In this document: positions 5,433 through 9,079 of the stretch, piece after piece | Layout of the letters: each line of letters opens with the position of its first letter | Position numbering within the stretch: position 1 is the first letter of the stretch | Assembly: GCA_021299675.1 (NCBI GenBank) | Contig: JAJTIF010000209.1 | Location: forward strand, 1 to 9,079 | DNA from: Pseudomonadota bacterium | GTDB taxonomy: Bacteria; Bdellovibrionota; Bacteriovoracia; Bacteriovoracales; Bacteriovoracaceae | Reading direction: 5' to 3' | Length of the DNA: 9,079 nucleotides | Position numbers and translations under genes: made by a program | The notes under the pieces: model-generated | Database searches by the model: none | Told to the model about the DNA's origin: nothing | Seen by the model: the letters and a program-made list of their open reading frames with translations, nothing else

Positions 5433-6464
5433 ATGTTAAAGTTCGCCGCCAGTATCTTAACTCTCTGTCTCATTCTTCCCTCTGCTAAAGCCCAACTCTT
5501 GGAAGTTGAGAAAAAAACGATCGCCCTCTACAAACAAGTACTACCGACGGTCGTCAACGTCTCTAACATTAAAGTAGCTCGCTCATTTTTTAATGAGACC
5601 GTCGAAGTCCCCCAGGGCGCAGGCTCTGGATTTGTGTGGGACACAACCGGTCACATCGTGACGAATTTTCACGTGGTCAACGGTGGAGATGATTTCGTTG
5701 TGACTTTCCACAACGATCCAACACAGTACCAAGCCGTGCTGGTGGGATCCGAGCCCAAAAAAGATTTAGCCGTGCTCAAGCTGCAGGAAAAACCTAAAAT
5801 GTTGACCCCCATCATCGTAGGCAGCTCGAAAGAGCTACAAGTCGGGCAGATGACTTTGGCCATCGGTTCACCCTTTGGGCTCGACCACACGCTCACCACC
5901 GGGATCGTTTCTGCCCTCGGAAGAAAAATTGATGGGTTCGGGGGAGTGAAAATCCACGACATGATTCAAACGGATGCTGCCATCAACATGGGTAACTCCG
6001 GCGGGCCTCTGCTCGATTCATCCGGAAAACTGATTGGGGTGAACACGATGATTTTTTCCACCTCGGGCTCTAGTGCGGGATTGGGATTTGCTGTGCCCGT
6101 TGACACGGTCAAGATGATCGTCCCACAGCTCATCCAGCACGGAAAAGTTATCCGCCCAGGCATAGGAATCGGTGTGCTTCCCGAAGGAGCTAAAAAACGC
6201 ATCGGCATCCAAGAGGGTGTGGTCATCACTTACGTGGATGAGACGGGCCCTGCTGGGAAGGCGGGACTCAAGGGGCTTGCACAAGACCGCCGCGGCCGCG
6301 TGATCATGGGTGACGTACTGATTGCGATCGATAGCAAAGAAGTCAATAGTCTCGACGACATCTTTCATGCTCTTGAAAAATACAAGATCGGCGACACCGT
6401 GGTGGTGAAGTTTCTGCGCGAGGGTGTAAAGAAAGAAGTTAAGATTAAACTACAGGCGCTCTAG
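5433..6464 (+). CDS. HtrA/DegQ-like periplasmic serine protease with one PDZ domain
   Basis: This 343-residue protein starts with a signal peptide (MLKFAASILTLCLILPSAKA, probable cut after A20). The trypsin-like domain follows (about 25-235), with catalytic H80 in IVTNFHVV, D111 in KKDLAVLKL and S189 in GNSGGPLL. A single PDZ domain fills about 240-343, with EGVVITYVDETGPAGKAGL as its start and GDVLIAIDSKEV and KFLREGVKKEV as later strands. One PDZ and a length near 340 are as in DegS-type proteins, but the cleavable-looking signal suggests a soluble periplasmic protease. Its expected role is degrading misfolded envelope proteins. I chose the ATG at 5433 because AAGGAG lies 5 nt upstream and the signal peptide begins there; an in-frame TTG at 5349 would reach into psd and bury the signal. 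The stop overlaps the aminotransferase gene by 15 nt. Confidence 0.95.
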   Translation: MLKFAASILTLCLILPSAKAQLLEVEKKTIALYKQVLPTVVNVSNIKVARSFFNETVEVPQGAGSGFVWDTTGHIVTNFHVVNGGDDFVVTFHNDPTQYQAVLVGSEPKKDLAVLKLQEKPKMLTPIIVGSSKELQVGQMTLAIGSPFGLDHTLTTGIVSALGRKIDGFGGVKIHDMIQTDAAINMGNSGGPLLDSSGKLIGVNTMIFSTSGSSAGLGFAVPVDTVKMIVPQLIQHGKVIRPGIGIGVLPEGAKKRIGIQEGVVITYVDETGPAGKAGLKGLAQDRRGRVIMGDVLIAIDSKEVNSLDDIFHALEKYKIGDTVVVKFLREGVKKEVKIKLQAL

Positions 6465-7601
6465 ATTCGAGAGAGCGCTTTCAAGGGTTTCTTGCTTCTT
6501 GGCAAAACAAAATCTAAGGTAGCCCTCTCCCTCTTTCGATTTCAGATAGAATGAAGAAGGGGGAACCGTGGCTACCTTTTTATTTTTGATTAACTCCATC
6601 GCATAATCCACATCACGCTTGGTTGTTTTATTGGCGATGGGAACCATCATGAAGTAGGTCCCTTTTGGAATGGCAAAAGTAAATCCGAGCTTCTTCATGC
6701 CCTCATAAAAATAATCACGCTTCTCTTTATACTGAGCTTGAAAGCCTGGGACATAGCCCTCTAATCGTTTCAGGCCTTCGGCTACAGCCTCTTGCATAGG
6801 AGTGCTTACAGAGAAAGACACATACTGATGCACTAAGCGAACCGCTCGGCTAAGGTGCTCCGGCGCACAAACCCATCCGATCTTCCAGCCAGTCAGACCA
6901 AAGGTCTTACCAGCGGAGCTGATGGTTAAGGTGCGCTCTTTCATGCCATCCAGAGTCGCCATTGGGATATGAGTGGCGCCATCAAAAAGCAGGAACTCAT
7001 AAACCTCATCAGAAATCACTAGGAGATCATGCTTTTGTGCGAAGTGAGCAATCTGCTGAAGCTCTTCTCGCACCCAGACCTTGCCAGTTGGGTTATGAGG
7101 ATTGTTGATGATGAGAATCTTAGTCTTACTGGTCACCGCTTTCTCAAGCTCCCCGACATCCACTGTGAAGTCTGGTGCGTGCATGGTCACCGGGACCGCT
7201 TTAGCTCCAGAGAGCTGGATGGAAGCGACATAGGAGTCATAAAAGGGTTCGAGCACGATCACTTCATCGTCGCGATCTAAGAGTGCCGTGAGAGTCGAGT
7301 AAAGGGCCTCAGTGGCGCCGACAGTGACCGTGATTTCTTGCTGCGGATCATAGACGAGCTTATAAAAGCGTTTGTAATATGAGGAGATTTCCTCACGCAG
7401 ATGTAGTGACCCCATGAAGGGTGCGTATTGGCCATGCCCTTCCTGAACCTTCTGATTCACAATATCTTTTAACCACTGGGCGCCATCGAAATCTGGAAAT
7501 CCCTGGCCCAAATTAACTGCTTGGTTTTCGCGCGCAAGCTGCGAGATGACTCCAAAAATAGAGTCCTTAAACTGAGACATTTTGTGGGCAGCGGTTTTCA
7601 T
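6450..7601 (-). CDS. PLP-dependent aminotransferase, class I/II (KAT/YbdL-like)
   Basis: This 383-residue fold-type I aminotransferase has the marks of the methionine/glutamine-kynurenine aminotransferase branch: VNLGQGFPDFDG (29-40), QYAPFMGSLHLRE (58-70), NNPHNPTGKV with N170 binding the PLP oxygen, SDEVYEFLLFDG with D198 at the pyridine nitrogen, Schiff-base K232 in SSAGKTFGLTGWKIGW, and carboxylate-binding R363 in YLRFCF. Likely substrates are methionine, glutamine or aromatic amino acids with a 2-oxo acid acceptor; the exact one is not settled by sequence. I chose the ATG at 7601 because AAGGA sits 5 nt upstream and the catalytic domain begins there. A longer in-frame reading starting at 7709 would overlap the permease by about 100 nt. 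It is separated from the YejE-like stop by only 8 nt, so it is the last visible gene of the peptide-transport operon. Confidence 0.95.
   Translation of the reverse strand: MKTAAHKMSQFKDSIFGVISQLARENQAVNLGQGFPDFDGAQWLKDIVNQKVQEGHGQYAPFMGSLHLREEISSYYKRFYKLVYDPQQEITVTVGATEALYSTLTALLDRDDEVIVLEPFYDSYVASIQLSGAKAVPVTMHAPDFTVDVGELEKAVTSKTKILIINNPHNPTGKVWVREELQQIAHFAQKHDLLVISDEVYEFLLFDGATHIPMATLDGMKERTLTISSAGKTFGLTGWKIGWVCAPEHLSRAVRLVHQYVSFSVSTPMQEAVAEGLKRLEGYVPGFQAQYKEKRDYFYEGMKKLGFTFAIPKGTYFMMVPIANKTTKRDVDYAMELIKNKKVATVPPSSFYLKSKEGEGYLRFCFAKKQETLESALSNLERL
6456..6478. terminator. Possible bidirectional terminator hairpin between convergent genes
   Basis: GCGCTCT (6456-6462) and AGAGCGC (6472-6478) form a 7-bp stem with a 9-nt loop at the meeting point of the protease and aminotransferase genes, within coding sequence of the aminotransferase. 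Only a short T-rich stretch follows on the plus strand, so terminator strength is doubtful. Confidence 0.35.
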
Positions 7602-7609
7602 GACGATCC

Positions 7610-8626
7610 TTAGAGACGAGGGTCCATGGCATCGCGGGTAGCTTCGCCAATCAGGCTTAGCATCGTCAATGTCAAAAACATCACCAAGGAGGGAAACACA
7701 GCAAGCCACCAGCCGATGGTGAAGTTCTGTTGAGCTTGGTTCAGTAATTCTCCCCAGCTTGGTGTGGGTGGGGTTAGCCCGAAGCCCAGGTAGTCTAAGC
7801 TTGCAAGTCCAACAATATTTCCTGAGATCACAAAGGGAGTGAAGGTGATCAGCGGACCAAGAGAATTGGGAAGGAGGTGCTTAAAAAACACTCTGATATC
7901 AGAGGCGCCCACTGCTCTTGCCCCTTCGACGAACTCCATTTTTCTATTTTTAAGAAACTCTCCTCGCACATAGTAGCTGATACTGATCCACCCGAAGATG
8001 CACGAGATGATGACGAGTAAGCCCAGGGATGGCTTGAAGATCGCGATGATGATGATGAGGAGGAAGAACTGGGGAACTGTGCTGAGAATTTCTACAATTC
8101 TCTGGCCCCAAAAATCCACCGCTCCACCCTTCCACCCCATGATCCCACCGGCAATCGTGCCGAGCATGAAAGTGATGAGCCAAACGAGTAGAGCATAGGT
8201 CATCGAGTAGCGCAGACCGTAAAGTAAGCGGGTCAAAATATCTCGCCCACGGTCGTCGGTTCCAAGCCAATTTTCAGCACTAGGTGGAGAGGGATAGCGA
8301 TCCACGCTCTGATTTGATTCGTAAGGATCCCACTTGACCACGGGCCAGATGACCCAGTCATTTTCTGAAAGGGTTACTTTTCGGTAATCCGGATTCACGA
8401 GATCCGTTTGATTGAAATCGGAGGCAGGATAGGTATTGAGAATGGGGTAATAAGTGACGTTATTGTAGTGAATAACAAGCGGCTTACTATTGGCCCACCA
8501 CTCAGCGGTGTAACTGAGGAAGCAAAAGAAACCTAGAACCCACATACTAGCGAGGGCCAATTTCTTACGTTTAAAGATCCGCCACCGTTTCCGGCTGACT
8601 TCGTTTGCTAGGTATTTTTCAATCAT
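7610..8626 (-). CDS. yejE: Peptide ABC transporter inner-membrane permease (YejE-like)
   Basis: This 338-residue permease of the oligopeptide/Yej family has a first membrane span at about 22-42, then a large outside segment (about 45-140, ending in NWLGTDDRGRDILTRLLYG), then several further spans (about 143-163, 183-220, 257-279 and 305-327). That is the enlarged layout of YejE rather than of DppC. The EAA loop, which docks the ATPase, is FVEGARAVGASDIRVFFKHLLP (about 232-253), with the conserved EGA and G spacing. It should pair with the YejB-like protein, together with YejA and YejF, to import peptides. The start overlaps the preceding stop in ATGA (8623-8626), so the two subunits are translationally coupled. 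The ATPase and binding-protein genes are not in view. Confidence 0.93.
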   Translation of the reverse strand: MIEKYLANEVSRKRWRIFKRKKLALASMWVLGFFCFLSYTAEWWANSKPLVIHYNNVTYYPILNTYPASDFNQTDLVNPDYRKVTLSENDWVIWPVVKWDPYESNQSVDRYPSPPSAENWLGTDDRGRDILTRLLYGLRYSMTYALLVWLITFMLGTIAGGIMGWKGGAVDFWGQRIVEILSTVPQFFLLIIIIAIFKPSLGLLVIISCIFGWISISYYVRGEFLKNRKMEFVEGARAVGASDIRVFFKHLLPNSLGPLITFTPFVISGNIVGLASLDYLGFGLTPPTPSWGELLNQAQQNFTIGWWLAVFPSLVMFLTLTMLSLIGEATRDAMDPRL

Positions 8627-9079
8627 GTGTAATCAATCCTCGGATCGACGATCACGTAAGCCAGATCGCTTAAAATATTTCCCACAAGGAAAAGAACACT
8701 TTGGAGGAAAACAAGACCCATGATGACGTTGTAGTCTCGGGACAGGACTGACTTATAACTCAACAGACCAATCCCATCGAGCTGAAAGATCGTTTCCAAG
8801 AGAAGCGAGCCCGCAAAGAAAATAGTTAAAAAGCCACCAAGCCCCGTGACAATTGGAATCAGCGCGTTTCTGAGAGCGTGCTTGAGATAAACCTTCTTCT
8901 CATCGAGGCCCTTGGCTCGAGCAGTACGAATGTAATCCTTCTTGATTTCTTCCAACAGACTATTCTTCATCAACAAGGTCAGTGAGGTAAAGGATCCGAT
9001 CGTGTAGCAGAAGAGCGGCAGGATAAAGTGATGAACCCGATCAAAGATTTTTCCCATGAGACTCAGCTCATCGTAGGAA
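8623..9079 (-). CDS. yejB: Peptide ABC transporter inner-membrane permease (YejB-like), C-terminal part
   Basis: The last 151 codons are visible and the frame stays open to the right edge (SYDELSLMGKIFD before the ILPLF segment), so the true start lies outside. The EAA loop reads DYIRTARAKGLDEKKVYLKH... and ends in ALIP, as in DppB/YejB permeases. Flanking hydrophobic spans include ILPLFCYTIGSFTSLTLLM, a GLGGFLTIFFAGSLLLETIF segment and GLVFLQSVLFLVGNIL near the C-terminus. The ending DLAYVIVDPRIDYT is usual for this subunit. The stop overlaps the YejE-like start by 4 nt. It is the upstream member of the operon visible here; yejA probably lies further right. YejB rather than DppB is chosen because of the adjacent YejE-type partner. 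Confidence 0.9.
   Translation of the reverse strand, partial: SYDELSLMGKIFDRVHHFILPLFCYTIGSFTSLTLLMKNSLLEEIKKDYIRTARAKGLDEKKVYLKHALRNALIPIVTGLGGFLTIFFAGSLLLETIFQLDGIGLLSYKSVLSRDYNVIMGLVFLQSVLFLVGNILSDLAYVIVDPRIDYT

Noticed and set aside
6018..6368. 116-codon minus-strand open frame opposite the protease
   Set aside because: It is a shadow of the well-supported protease gene and has no recognisable domain or start signal.
7602..7709. Longer start for the aminotransferase inside the permease gene
   Set aside because: The extra 36 residues are the permease region read in another frame; the ATG at 7601 has AAGGA 5 nt upstream and fits the family start.
8150..8162. Minus-strand CGGCACGATTGCC resembling a sigma-54 promoter
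   Set aside because: The spacing between the two elements is too short, and it lies inside the YejE-like gene.
1..9079. CRISPR arrays, tRNA/rRNA genes, insertion sequences, phage attachment sites
   Set aside because: Looked for on both strands by eye; no regularly spaced repeats, transposase motifs or RNA-gene signatures were seen.

Overview
The window looks like ordinary chromosome of a Gram-negative bacterium. Signal peptides, a lipobox protein, a periplasmic HtrA protease, phosphatidylserine decarboxylase and an inner-membrane peptide-type ABC importer all point that way. The mix of genes, including short HTH proteins beside a calcium-loop lipoprotein, recalls Bdellovibrio-like bacteria (Bdellovibrionota). 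That placement is inference from gene flavour and not from a marker gene. No rRNA, tRNA, CRISPR array or insertion sequence was seen.

Layout. At 1-144 (minus) is the 5' end of a sugar-phosphate deaminase/lactonase-family gene. A 75-bp divergent spacer carrying a perfect ATTCGGA palindrome separates it from a sigma-54 activator of the NtrC type with a receiver domain (220-1539, plus). Directly after that regulator lies a near-consensus sigma-54 promoter (1544-1560). It drives a tight run of unrecognised genes: a small HTH protein (1592-1936), a small winged-helix-like protein (1951-2424) and a lipoprotein with one EF-hand-like loop (2421-3665). An endonuclease/exonuclease/phosphatase-fold enzyme (3689-4444) may be co-transcribed or have its own, perhaps leaderless, promoter. 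A gene for phosphatidylserine decarboxylase (4434-5363, minus) meets it tail to tail with an 11-nt overlap. psd is divergent from a single-PDZ HtrA-like protease (5433-6464, plus), and the two share a short spacer with back-to-back promoters. From the right edge a minus-strand operon runs inward: a YejB-like permease (partial), a YejE-like permease, then a PLP aminotransferase (6450-7601), whose end overlaps the protease gene by 15 nt.

The most interesting part is 220-3665. It forms an apparently self-contained regulatory circuit: a response regulator, a 17-bp dyad (TGCATGA-AAG-TCATGCA) inside the regulator's own HTH-coding region about 89 bp upstream of the predicted start, a sigma-54 promoter with correct 12-bp GG-to-GC spacing, and an operon of two small DNA-binding-like proteins plus a surface or periplasmic lipoprotein. 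I do not recognise this combination as a described system. No histidine kinase partner is visible. The right half is housekeeping: phospholipid synthesis, envelope proteolysis, peptide uptake and amino-acid metabolism.
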